A stretch of 52,462 nucleotides of DNA, from the NCBI GenBank assembly GCA_049324835.1, contig JBMOMT010000061.1:1-52462 (forward strand), read 5' to 3'. The DNA comes from JBMOMT01 sp049324835 (GTDB taxonomy: Bacteria; Chloroflexota; Anaerolineae; CAYNKW01). Positions 16,168 to 24,875 of the stretch are shown piece by piece. Position 1 is the first letter of the stretch; every line of letters starts with the position of its first letter. The notes under the pieces were generated by a model. It saw nothing but the letters and a program-made list of their open reading frames with translations. It was not told where the DNA came from and made no database searches. The translations under genes and the position numbers were made by a program.

Positions 16168-16647
16168 ATGACACCACACACAGCCGACACTCCTCAGAAT
16201 AACCGAAACGTTTCATCGCCTGTGAGCACGATCAACCGCCGCAAAGCTCTGGGCCTGCTGGTGGGGGTGCTCACGCTGGCGCTGGTGGGCTGGATGTATC
16301 TGAGCCAGGCCAGCCAGACGGTCAAGCTGGAACGGCAGATCCGGGGGTTGCGCCAGCAGAAACAAGAACTCCAGCGACAGAACGATCATCTGGTTTACGA
16401 GGTAGCCCGACTGGCCTCTGTCGAACGGCTGGAACGGCGGGCGCGAGAACTGGGCTATGTGGCGGTATGGCAGGCACATTTCCTGCTCGTGACCGGCTAT
16501 CCTTCTCCGGACAGCACCGCTGCCGACGAAATGGCAGCCCTGCCGCCGGCCCGGCCACAGGAGCGCGCCACCCCATCGGCTGTGGCGGGCTGGTGGCAGG
16601 CGGTGACCCAACAATTCGAAGCCTGGTCTCAGGCAGATGAACCATAG
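16168..16647 (+). CDS. FtsL-like division protein (membrane segment plus coiled coil)
   Basis: A 159-aa bitopic membrane protein. A cytoplasmic N-terminus of about 27 residues precedes one membrane helix (around GLLVGVLTLALVGWMYL), a charged coiled coil (LERQIRGLRQQKQELQRQND) and a periplasm-side RRARELGYV segment typical of FtsL/DivIC-type proteins. A Pro/Ala-rich tail follows. Position between rsmH and ftsI is the normal ftsL position; the sequence is too fast-evolving to be certain of FtsL versus DivIC. The start is uncertain: ATG 16168 is chosen, but GTG 16159 is possible. Confidence 0.85.
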   Translation: MTPHTADTPQNNRNVSSPVSTINRRKALGLLVGVLTLALVGWMYLSQASQTVKLERQIRGLRQQKQELQRQNDHLVYEVARLASVERLERRARELGYVAVWQAHFLLVTGYPSPDSTAADEMAALPPARPQERATPSAVAGWWQAVTQQFEAWSQADEP

Positions 16648-16655
16648 GGCCAGCC

Positions 16656-18356
16656 ATGACCGTCCACATCGACACTCTGCCCCGACATCGTCTGATCTTG
16701 CTGGCAGCCGTCATGGTGGGTTTTGGCCTGATCCTCACCTGGCAGCTCGTCCGCTGGCAGGTGATCGAGCGCGACCGGTTCATCGACATCTTGAACAATC
16801 GACCCACCGGGGAAACACAGACACCGCCGCGGCGGGGGCGCGTTCTGGACCGCGACGGCCATCCGCTGGCAGTGGACACGGTCGAATACCAGATCACGGC
16901 CACGCCGCAATGGATCGAGGACGCGGCTGAGGTGGCGCGCCGGCTGGCGCCGTTGTTGGAACTGACCGAGGAAGAACTGGTAACCCAGCTCAGTAGCGAC
17001 GCTTCCTGGGTGATGTTGCGGCATCATGCGCCTCGTGAGGTGGGCGAAACGCTGCGAGACTGGGACATCCCCGGCGTGCACATTACCCCCTGGCCGCGAC
17101 GCGGTTACCCGGAGGGCACGCTGGCGGCTCACCTGCTGGGTTTCGTGGCCGAGGATCAGATCGGCTTTTATGGCATCGAAGGCTTTTACAATCAGTTGCT
17201 GGCGCCACACCTGCATCCGGCCGAAGAGGGGGAAGGATCGATTGCAGCGGCTGCTTTTGCCACCAGCCTGAGCGACCTGGCCGCGAGCGGCAGCCCTGAC
17301 CTGATCCTGACCATCGACCGCCTGATCCAGCACATTGCCGAAGAAGAGCTAGACGCTGCCATCGGCCAGCACGGGGCCAGCGGCGGCACGGTCATCGTGA
17401 TGGAGCCGCGCACGGGGGCCATTCTGGCCATGGCCAGCCGACCGGTGTACGATCCGGAACATTACAGCGAAACGCCCACAGCTCAGGTGTGGGCCAATCC
17501 TGCCATCAGCAGCATCTATGAACCGGGCTCGGTTTTTAAAATCGTCACCCTGGCGGCTGCCCTGGACAATGCCAGCGTCACGTTGGATCGGGTTTTCAAA
17601 GACACCGGCATCATCGAGGTGGGTGGGCAGACGATCTATAACTCGGACCGGCTGCCCCACGGACGGGTGACTATCACCGATGCCATGACGCTCTCGCTCA
17701 ACACGGTGCTGGCTCAACTCAGCACCGAAATGGGCGCCAAGGCCTTTTATGCTTATGTGCAGCGTTTTGGCTTTGGACATTCGACCGGCATCGACCTGAG
17801 CGGCGAGAGTGAGGGTCAACTCAAACTGGCAACCGACGCCGAGTGGCACGAATCGGACCTGGGCACCAATGCCTTTGGGCAAGGACTGGCAGTGACACCG
17901 TTACAAATGGCCACAGCCGTAGCGGCCATTGCCAATCGGGGCACGATGATGACGCCTTATGTGGTGGCTGAGATACAGGGCGCAGATCAAAGCTGGCCCC
18001 GACACCCCACCGTGGCGCGGCAGGTGGTCTCGCCACAAACAGCGCAGCGGGTGACAGCCATTTTGATCCAGGCGGCGGAAAGGGGCGCGTCTAAATCGGT
18101 GGTGCCGGGTTATACGATTGCCGGCAAAAGCGGCACGGCCCAGATCCCCATTCCGGGCGGTTACGATCCGCGTTGGACGATCGCCTCGTTTGTGGGATAC
18201 GCGCCGGCTTACGATCCACAATTCCTGATCCTGGTCAAAATCGACCGCCCCACCGATACGCCGTGGGGCTCGGCAGTGGCCGCGCCGGCCTTTCGTAACA
18301 TCGCCCAGCGGCTGTTCGTGTTGATGAATATCCCACCAGACAGGGAGTTGAATTAA
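16656..18356 (+). CDS. ftsI: Septal peptidoglycan transpeptidase FtsI (class B PBP)
   Basis: A 566-aa class B PBP. It has a short cytoplasmic N-terminus, one membrane anchor (about 12-30), a PBP dimerisation domain with the RGRVLDRDG motif and a transpeptidase domain. Catalytic motifs: SVFK (S292-K295), SLN (347-349) and KSGT (491-494). An SxN second motif and the position after the FtsL-like gene indicate the septal enzyme. No PASTA domains. It cross-links division-site peptidoglycan with FtsW, which is also in this cluster. It lies eight bases after the FtsL-like gene and three bases before murF. murE, the usual next gene, is missing. Confidence 0.95.
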   Translation: MTVHIDTLPRHRLILLAAVMVGFGLILTWQLVRWQVIERDRFIDILNNRPTGETQTPPRRGRVLDRDGHPLAVDTVEYQITATPQWIEDAAEVARRLAPLLELTEEELVTQLSSDASWVMLRHHAPREVGETLRDWDIPGVHITPWPRRGYPEGTLAAHLLGFVAEDQIGFYGIEGFYNQLLAPHLHPAEEGEGSIAAAAFATSLSDLAASGSPDLILTIDRLIQHIAEEELDAAIGQHGASGGTVIVMEPRTGAILAMASRPVYDPEHYSETPTAQVWANPAISSIYEPGSVFKIVTLAAALDNASVTLDRVFKDTGIIEVGGQTIYNSDRLPHGRVTITDAMTLSLNTVLAQLSTEMGAKAFYAYVQRFGFGHSTGIDLSGESEGQLKLATDAEWHESDLGTNAFGQGLAVTPLQMATAVAAIANRGTMMTPYVVAEIQGADQSWPRHPTVARQVVSPQTAQRVTAILIQAAERGASKSVVPGYTIAGKSGTAQIPIPGGYDPRWTIASFVGYAPAYDPQFLILVKIDRPTDTPWGSAVAAPAFRNIAQRLFVLMNIPPDRELN

Positions 18357-18359
18357 GGG

Positions 18360-19802
18360 ATGCTGGAACTCACCCTGGCCGACGTCATCGAGGGCCTCAC
18401 CGGCTGGCACCCGTCGGCGTTGACGCAACCGATCAGCGATGTCCACATGGATTCGCGCCAGGTGATCCATGGCGGACTCTTTTTTGCCCTGCGCGGTGAG
18501 CAATTGGACGGCCACGATTACATGCCCCAGGCTCTGAGTCAGGGCTGCCGGGCGGTGGTGGCCGAGCGACCGCCGGAGAGCGGTTGCATCGTCGTCGACA
18601 CGACCGATGCAGCCGGCTTTCAGGCGCGGGCCGGCCATCTGCTGGCCACCCCCCCGGAGCAGCCGCTGTGCCTGCTGGTTTCCGACAGTCTGGGCGCGCT
18701 GCAACAACTGGCCGATTTCTGGCGCACGCGCCACGCGGCGCGGGTCGTCGGTGTCACCGGCAGTGTGGGCAAGACGACGACCAAAGAGATCATCGCCGCC
18801 GTGCTGGGCCAACGTTTCCGGGTGCTCAAGAGCGAAAAGAGCGTCAACACCGCCACCGGCCTGCCGTTGACGCTGCTGCGCCTCACAACAGCTCACGAGC
18901 GTGTGGTGCTCGAGTTTGGCGGCGGCTATCAACTGGGTGAGATCGCCCGGCTGGCGCACATCGCCCGGCCGCAGGTGGGCGTGGTGACCAACGTCGGCCC
19001 CAGCCACCTGGAGCGCATGGGCACCATCGAGCGCATCGCTCTCAACAAGGCCGAGTTGGTGGCGAGCCTGCCCGAAGACGGGGTGGCCATCCTCAACATC
19101 GACGACCCGCTGGTGCGCGATATGGCCCCCAAGGCTCGCGGGCGCGTCTTTTTCTACGGCCTGACACCCGAAGCCGATCTCTGGGCCGACGAGATTCAAA
19201 GCCAGGGGCTGGAAGGGCTACGTTTCCGTTTTCACTATGGCGAGGAGACCCTCCACGCCAAGGTGTCTTTGCTGGGCCGTCACAGCGTACACACTGCGCT
19301 GCGCGCGGCTGCGGCAGGCCTGGTGGAAGGGCTCTCCTGGCAAGAAATCATGAATGGCCTGCGGGGCGCCAATCAACTGCGATTGGTGGTGGTGCCCGGC
19401 TTTAACGGCAGCACCCTGCTGGACGACACCTACAATTCGAGTCCGGCGTCGGCTATCGCCGCGCTGAACCTGCTGGAAGAGCTGGAAGGTCGCAAGATCG
19501 CCGTGTTGGGTGATATGCTGGAGCTGGGCAGCTATGAGGACGAGGCGCACCGTAAGGTGGGTCGCCGCGCCGTAGATGTGGTGCAGCTATTGGTGACGGT
19601 GGGACCACGCGGGCGCATCATCGGCCAGGAGGCTCTGGCGCTGGGCATGGCGCCGCAGGCGGTCGAGATGGTGGACGATAACCAGGCCGCCATCGACTAT
19701 CTGCGCCAGGCGATCTTGGCCCACGACGTGATCCTGATCAAAGGCTCGCGCGGCCTGACGATGGAACAGATCGTCAACGCCCTGGCTGTGCCAAAGAATT
19801 GA
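18360..19802 (+). CDS. murF: UDP-MurNAc-tripeptide:D-Ala-D-Ala ligase MurF
   Basis: A 480-aa Mur ligase that adds D-Ala-D-Ala to the UDP-MurNAc tripeptide. The N-terminal domain has the MurF-type DSRQVIHGGLFFALRGEQLDG stretch. The ATP loop is GVTGSVGKTTTKEI (about 137-150) and the central domain has the EFGGGYQLGEIA and TNVGPSHLERMG patterns. The C-terminal domain contains LLDDTYNSSPAS and VLGDMLELG. KTTTKE and the Tyr-Asn-Ser-Ser motif separate it from MurE. The ATG follows an AGGGAG-rich stretch three bases after the ftsI stop. Confidence 0.95.
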   Translation: MLELTLADVIEGLTGWHPSALTQPISDVHMDSRQVIHGGLFFALRGEQLDGHDYMPQALSQGCRAVVAERPPESGCIVVDTTDAAGFQARAGHLLATPPEQPLCLLVSDSLGALQQLADFWRTRHAARVVGVTGSVGKTTTKEIIAAVLGQRFRVLKSEKSVNTATGLPLTLLRLTTAHERVVLEFGGGYQLGEIARLAHIARPQVGVVTNVGPSHLERMGTIERIALNKAELVASLPEDGVAILNIDDPLVRDMAPKARGRVFFYGLTPEADLWADEIQSQGLEGLRFRFHYGEETLHAKVSLLGRHSVHTALRAAAAGLVEGLSWQEIMNGLRGANQLRLVVVPGFNGSTLLDDTYNSSPASAIAALNLLEELEGRKIAVLGDMLELGSYEDEAHRKVGRRAVDVVQLLVTVGPRGRIIGQEALALGMAPQAVEMVDDNQAAIDYLRQAILAHDVILIKGSRGLTMEQIVNALAVPKN

Positions 19803-19812
19803 GAACCCATAC

Positions 19813-20877
19813 ATGGCTTATTCACTTTTTCTGGGCGCTGTCACTTTTATACTGGCCGTCATCTGGGGCAAACCGCTGCTGAGCCTGCTGAAAAAATACC
19901 GGGTGGGCAAACGCATCCGCATCGACGGCCCACACTCGCATCAGGTCAAGATGGGCACACCCACCATGGGTGGGCTGATGATCATCGTACCGGTGATCCT
20001 GATCACCGTGGCGGCCAATTTCGTCGAGATCGTGGCCACCACGGCCGCCGGTCGCCGGCTGCTCGACCGGCTGGGTGTGGCCCGCGAGGCCTTTTTCGGC
20101 GAATCGTTGCTGGTGCCGATGGGTGTCATGATCACGTTTGCCATTCTGGGGGCTGTGGACGATTGGGCCGGCGTGCGTGGGCTGCGGCGCGGCGAAGGGC
20201 TGCGCGGTCGATGGCAATTTCTCTTACAATCGATCATTGCCACCGCTGCGGCGCTGGTGCTCCATTTCGGTCCGCCCCAATTACGCAGCCTGGCCCTGCC
20301 CGGCGTGGCCGACAAGATCGACATCAATGGCCTCTGGATTCCCATGGCCGTGTTTGTCATCGTCGCCTTTTCCAACGCGGTGAACCTGACCGACGGCCTC
20401 GATGGTCTGGCCGGATCGCTGGCGGCGGTGGCTTTTGCCTGTTACGGCGTCATTGCGCTGCTCCAGGACCAGGCATGGCTGGTGGCCTTTTGTTTCACCG
20501 TCACCGGCGCGACGATGGCCTTTCTGTGGTTCAACGCCCACCCCGCCGACATGTTCATGGGAGGCGTAGGCTCGTTTGCGCTGGGCGCCACGCTGGCCGT
20601 GGTGGCGCTGATGACCGGCCAGTGGCTGCTGTTGCCGCTCATCGGGCTGGTTTTCGTCGGCGAAGTGGCCTCGGTGGCCCTCCAGGTGAGTGTGTTCAAA
20701 TACACGCGCATCCGCACCGGTCAGGGCCGGCGTGTGTTCAAGATGGCGCCGCTGCACCATCACTTTGAGCTGCTGGGCTGGTCAGAGATGCAGGTGACAC
20801 AACGTTTCTGGCTGGTGGGTATTTTGGCGGGCATGTTGGGCATCGCCCTGGCCCTGTGGGGCAACCCGGCGATTTAG
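19813..20877 (+). CDS. mraY: Phospho-MurNAc-pentapeptide translocase MraY
   Basis: A 354-aa integral membrane enzyme that transfers phospho-MurNAc-pentapeptide to undecaprenyl phosphate, making lipid I. Signatures: DGPHSHQVKMGTPTMGG, the double-Asp region ILGAVDDW, NAVNLTDGLDGLAG, FMGGVGSFALG and the C-terminal HHHFELLGWSEMQVTQRFW. About ten membrane segments. It lies ten bases after murF and eight before murD. Confidence 0.96.
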   Translation: MAYSLFLGAVTFILAVIWGKPLLSLLKKYRVGKRIRIDGPHSHQVKMGTPTMGGLMIIVPVILITVAANFVEIVATTAAGRRLLDRLGVAREAFFGESLLVPMGVMITFAILGAVDDWAGVRGLRRGEGLRGRWQFLLQSIIATAAALVLHFGPPQLRSLALPGVADKIDINGLWIPMAVFVIVAFSNAVNLTDGLDGLAGSLAAVAFACYGVIALLQDQAWLVAFCFTVTGATMAFLWFNAHPADMFMGGVGSFALGATLAVVALMTGQWLLLPLIGLVFVGEVASVALQVSVFKYTRIRTGQGRRVFKMAPLHHHFELLGWSEMQVTQRFWLVGILAGMLGIALALWGNPAI

Positions 20878-20885
20878 GACATCCG

Positions 20886-22325
20886 ATGATCCAGATACGA
20901 TTCGACGGCATCCGAGCGACGGTGGTGGGGCTGGCCCGCGAGGGCACGGCCCTGGCGCGTTTTCTGGCGCAGCGCGGCGCCAGCGTGACGGTGACCGATC
21001 AGCGAGAACGTAAGGCGCTCAAAACACAGATCGAGGCGCTCCAAGAGTTACCCATCACCTATCGCCTGGGCGGCCATCCAGAGGCTGTCTTTTATGCCGA
21101 CATCATTTTTCTCAGCCCGGGGGTGCCGTTCGACGGCCCACTGGCGCAGGAAGCGCGACGGCGGGGCATCCCCTTGAGCAACGAAACACGCCTGTTCAGC
21201 CGGCTCTGTCCGGCGCCCATCGTGGGCATCACCGGCTCCAGCGGCAAAACGACGACCACCGCCCTGGTGGGTGAGATGCTCCAACAGGCCCATCCAGGCC
21301 GGGTGTGGGTGGGCGGCAACATCGGCCAGCCCCTGATCGGCCACCTGGACGAAATGCAGCCGACGGATCGGGTGGTGATGGAGCTTTCCAGCTTTCAACT
21401 GGAATTGTTCGGCCCCTGGCAGAGCGCAACCGCCGGCCCTGGGCCGATGTTCAGCCCGCAGGGCTGGAGTCCACCTGTGGCCGCCATCCTGAACATCACA
21501 CCCAATCACCTGGATCGCCACGGCACGATGGCGGCCTACACCACCGCCAAACGACACATCGTCGCTTACCAGAGCGTAAAAGAGGCGGCCATACTGGGTT
21601 TCGATAACGAGATCACACGCCGCCTGGCCGCCGATTGCCCGGGCCGGGTGCGTTTTTTTGGATTCTGCCGGCAGACGGAAGCCCCGGAAGCGTGGGGGGC
21701 GTTTCTGGCGGAGCAAGGGGGACAGGAAACGATCCTGGCTCGCCTCGGCGGTCAACTGCACCCCGTCTGCCACACCGAGGAGCTGCGTCTGCGCGGCCGG
21801 CACAACGTACAGAACGTACTGGCCGCCTGCGCCATCGCCTCGACCGCCGGGGCGAGCCTGAACGCCATGCAGGCGACGGCCATCACCTTTGCCGGCATGC
21901 CACACCGCCTGGAACTGGTGCGCGAGTTGCACGGTGTGCGTTTTTACAACGACTCGATCGCCACCTCGCCGGAACGGGCGGTGGCCGCCCTGCGCAGTTT
22001 CGAGGAGCCAATCGTGCTGCTGGCCGGCGGGCGTGACAAACACCTGCCGTGGGAGGAATTCGCGCGCCTGGCCCATCAAAAGGCGCGCCACGTGATCCTC
22101 TTTGGCGAGGCAGCGCCGATCATCAAGCGGGCCATGCTGGCTGTGCCAGGCCCCTGCCAGATGCACCTGGCGGCCTCGATGGAAGTGGCCGTAGAGCTGG
22201 CAGCCAGCATGGCTCAACCGGGCGACGTGGTGCTGCTCTCGCCAGGCGGCACCAGTTTCGATGCCTATGAAGATTTCCAAGCTCGCGGCGAGCGCTTTCG
22301 CCAGGTGGTGAAAAAACTGGAATGA
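20886..22325 (+). CDS. murD: UDP-MurNAc-L-Ala:D-Glu ligase MurD
   Basis: A 479-aa Mur ligase adding D-Glu. The N-terminal Rossmann-like domain has VVGLAREGTALARFL, the ATP loop is GITGSSGKTTTTALVGEM, and the central part contains MELSSFQLE and NITPNHLDRHGTM. The C-terminal domain has LAGGRDKHLPW and LLSPGGTSFDAYEDFQARGERF, typical of MurD. The ATG at 20886 lies eight bases after the mraY stop; the longer frame from 20856 would overlap mraY and is rejected. Confidence 0.95.
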   Translation: MIQIRFDGIRATVVGLAREGTALARFLAQRGASVTVTDQRERKALKTQIEALQELPITYRLGGHPEAVFYADIIFLSPGVPFDGPLAQEARRRGIPLSNETRLFSRLCPAPIVGITGSSGKTTTTALVGEMLQQAHPGRVWVGGNIGQPLIGHLDEMQPTDRVVMELSSFQLELFGPWQSATAGPGPMFSPQGWSPPVAAILNITPNHLDRHGTMAAYTTAKRHIVAYQSVKEAAILGFDNEITRRLAADCPGRVRFFGFCRQTEAPEAWGAFLAEQGGQETILARLGGQLHPVCHTEELRLRGRHNVQNVLAACAIASTAGASLNAMQATAITFAGMPHRLELVRELHGVRFYNDSIATSPERAVAALRSFEEPIVLLAGGRDKHLPWEEFARLAHQKARHVILFGEAAPIIKRAMLAVPGPCQMHLAASMEVAVELAASMAQPGDVVLLSPGGTSFDAYEDFQARGERFRQVVKKLE

Positions 22326-22380
22326 TGCGAACAGCAAACACGTCACCCCTGGAAAAACAGAGCCGATAGGAGCAACTGCC

Positions 22381-22590
22381 ATGCAATGCCCATATTGTTA
22401 CGGGCCCATCAGTCGTATCCGCGGCCTGGGCCGCGCTCAAGCCGATAACCCAGACCGGCCACTGTATCGCTGCCTGTTGTGCGGCGCCGATTTTGCCGCC
22501 GAGCCAGAGCCGGTTTCGCCGGACAAAGCACCCCAGGCCGATCGGTGGTCGCCGCAGCTTCAACTGGTGTGGCCGCGGCTGAAACCCTGA
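22381..22590 (+). CDS. Zinc-ribbon microprotein within the dcw cluster
   Basis: A 69-aa protein with two Cys pairs, CPYC (3-6) and CLLCG (31-34), spaced like a zinc ribbon, then a Pro-rich tail. The frame is supported by AGGAG eight bases before the ATG and by the tight fit between murD (55 bases) and ftsW (24 bases). I know no named family. The function is unknown; a zinc-dependent protein- or RNA-binding role is possible. It is not part of the standard dcw gene set. Confidence 0.7.
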   Translation: MQCPYCYGPISRIRGLGRAQADNPDRPLYRCLLCGADFAAEPEPVSPDKAPQADRWSPQLQLVWPRLKP

Positions 22591-22614
22591 AAGCCACACC
22601 CAAGCGGAGCGAAC

Positions 22615-23844
22615 ATGAGCGTCCAAGACCTGATCGCCGAAAGAAAAGCTCGCAGCCAGACGCAGGGCGTGGACTATGCGCTGATCGTCATCGTGGTGGC
22701 CCTGTTGCTCATCGGGCTGATGATGGTCTACAGCGCCACCTTTGACCTGGCCGCCGAGATTTACGACAATCCGGCCTACTTTTTCATCCGCCAGGTGGTC
22801 TGGACGGCGCTGGGCGGGGTGGTGCTGGCGCTGCTGGCCCGCGTCGAGTACCGCCAATGGCGGCGTCACTCGATCACGCTGATGGGCCTGACGCTGGCGA
22901 TGTTGGTGATGGTCTTTTTCATCGGGGCCATCCGTTGGGGGGCGCAACGCACCCTTTGGAAGGGCTCCATCCAGCCCAGCGAGTTCGCCAAATTGGTCAT
23001 CATCGTCTATGTGGCCGATTGGGTCTCGTCCAAAGGTGAGCGCATCAAACAGGTAACCTATGGCCTGATCCCGTTTGCCATTCTCATCGGCGCAGTGGCG
23101 GCGCTCATCGTGTCGCAGCCCGACATCAGCACGGCGATCATCATCGTGCTGACGGCAGTGGTGATGTTTTTCATCGCCGGCGCCGATATCCTGCAACTGG
23201 TCATCGGTTTTGCCTTTGGCAGCGCGGCTTTTGCGTTGCTCATCAGCCGCTCGCCTCACGCCTGGGAGCGGGTGATGGGTTACATCGCCGCGCTGAACGA
23301 TCCCTACACCGGCAGCAGTTACCAGGTGCGCGAGGCGCTGGCCGCTCTGGGCCTGGGCGGGCTCACCGGTCAGGGATTGGGCATGGGCACACAAAAACTC
23401 TATGCCCTACCGCTGCCCCACACGGATACCATCTTTGCCGTGCTGGGCGAAGAGCTGGGCCTGATGGGCACCCTGCTGGTGATCGGGCTGTTTGCCGCAT
23501 TGGCCTACCGCGGTTTTAAAATCGCTCTGGAAGCACCCGATAGTTTTGGAGCCGTGCTGGCGGCAGGTATCACCTTTTCGCTGCTGTTTCAGGCGCTCAT
23601 CAACATCGCCGTGATCACGGCCACCCTGCCCTTTACCGGCATTCCACTGCCATTCATCAGTTATGGCGGCTCGTCGATGCTCGTCTCGATGGCCAGCATC
23701 GGCGTGCTGATGGGTATATCACGCGGCAAGATTCAAAAGGAGAGCAGACGCCGTGCGCGTTATCCTATCGGGGGGCGGGACGGGGGGACACGTGTATCCC
23801 GCGTTGACCGTCGCCAGAGCACTGGCCAGCGGCCACGCCAATAA
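22615..23844 (+). CDS. ftsW: FtsW/RodA/SpoVE-family peptidoglycan polymerase FtsW
   Basis: A 409-aa SEDS glycosyltransferase with about ten membrane segments. Conserved features: LIGLMMVYSAT in the first helix, QPSEFAKL, QPDISTAI (catalytic Asp of SEDS proteins), GLGMGTQKLYALPLPHTDTI-type loop and the C-terminal PLPFISYGGSSMLVSMASIG. Next to ftsI, its expected partner, within the cluster. Its last 30 codons (after KIQKESRRRA) overlap murG by 92 bases and encode an Arg/Gly-rich tail; the murG ribosome site lies inside ftsW. Confidence 0.95.
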   Translation: MSVQDLIAERKARSQTQGVDYALIVIVVALLLIGLMMVYSATFDLAAEIYDNPAYFFIRQVVWTALGGVVLALLARVEYRQWRRHSITLMGLTLAMLVMVFFIGAIRWGAQRTLWKGSIQPSEFAKLVIIVYVADWVSSKGERIKQVTYGLIPFAILIGAVAALIVSQPDISTAIIIVLTAVVMFFIAGADILQLVIGFAFGSAAFALLISRSPHAWERVMGYIAALNDPYTGSSYQVREALAALGLGGLTGQGLGMGTQKLYALPLPHTDTIFAVLGEELGLMGTLLVIGLFAALAYRGFKIALEAPDSFGAVLAAGITFSLLFQALINIAVITATLPFTGIPLPFISYGGSSMLVSMASIGVLMGISRGKIQKESRRRARYPIGGRDGGTRVSRVDRRQSTGQRPRQ

Positions 23845-24874
23845 AACCCACACCCCACTCGAGATGCTTTACATCGGCAGCCAGGGTGGCGTGGAAGAAG
23901 AGCTGGTGACCCAGGCGGGCCTGCCGCTGACCACCATCCCGGCAGGCGGGGTGCGCGGGCTGTCGCCGTGGCGCGTGGCGGCCAACCTGGTGAAACTGGG
24001 GCATGGATTCAAGGCCGCGCAGGGCATCGTCCATCGATTTGCGCCCGACGTGGCGCTGGTGACAGGCGGTTACGTTTGCACTCCCGTGGCGCTGGCCGCC
24101 TGGCGGCGACAGGTGCCCATCCTGATCTACCTGCCCGATCTGGAGCCGGGCCTGGCCATACGCGCGCTCTCGCGGCTGGCCACACGGGTGGCGGTTTCGT
24201 TTCCAGAAGCAAGCCGGTTCTTTTCAAAAGACCAGGTCTTTGTGAGTGGGTATCCGGTGCGAGAGGCCTTCCTGGAGGCCGACAAGGCCACCGCGCGCGA
24301 GTTCTTTCAGCTCGATGCCCATGCACCGACGCTCGTCGTTTTTGGTGGTAGCCGGGGAGCGCGGAGCATCAACCGAGCGGTGAGCGCGGTGCTGGAACCT
24401 TTGTTGGACACTTGCCAGGTGATCCACGTCTGTGGGCGGTTGGATGCCGCCGCAATGAACGCGCGGCAGGAGGGCCTCTCCCCGACCCTAAAAGCTCGTT
24501 ATCGGCTTTACGATTACCTTCACGACTTGCCGTTGGCCCTGGCCGCCGCCGACCTGGCGGTGGCGCGGGCCGGAGCGGCCACGCTGGGCGAGTTCCCGGC
24601 GCTGGGGCTGCCCGGTATCCTGGTGCCCTACCCGTTCGCCGGCGCCCACCAGCAAGTCAATGCCGATTTTCTGGTGCAGCGCGGTGCGGCGCTCAAGATC
24701 GCCGATACAGACCTGGCGGCAAAATTGCTGCCCACGGTGGCTGCACTGCTCAGGGATCCACAAAGGCTGGCCGAAATGGCCCGCAACGCGCACAATCTGT
24801 TCCAACCTGCCGCCGCCGCACGCATCGCTCAAGAGATACATCGGCTGGCGAGCCGGGGGGCACTCGAGGGGTGA
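23753..24874 (+). CDS. murG: Lipid II synthase MurG (N-acetylglucosaminyltransferase)
   Basis: A 373-aa GT28 glycosyltransferase that converts lipid I to lipid II at the inner face of the membrane. It begins with the glycine-rich loop LSGGGTGGHVYPALTVA, then GGVRGLSP, TGGYVCTPVALAA, FGGSRGARSIN and the donor-binding region ADLAVARAGAATLGEFPALGLPGILVPYPFA. It starts with GTG, preceded by AAAGGAG ten bases upstream inside ftsW. Next gene follows after one base. Confidence 0.95.
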   Translation: MRVILSGGGTGGHVYPALTVARALASGHANKTHTPLEMLYIGSQGGVEEELVTQAGLPLTTIPAGGVRGLSPWRVAANLVKLGHGFKAAQGIVHRFAPDVALVTGGYVCTPVALAAWRRQVPILIYLPDLEPGLAIRALSRLATRVAVSFPEASRFFSKDQVFVSGYPVREAFLEADKATAREFFQLDAHAPTLVVFGGSRGARSINRAVSAVLEPLLDTCQVIHVCGRLDAAAMNARQEGLSPTLKARYRLYDYLHDLPLALAAADLAVARAGAATLGEFPALGLPGILVPYPFAGAHQQVNADFLVQRGAALKIADTDLAAKLLPTVAALLRDPQRLAEMARNAHNLFQPAAAARIAQEIHRLASRGALEG

Positions 24875-24875
24875 G

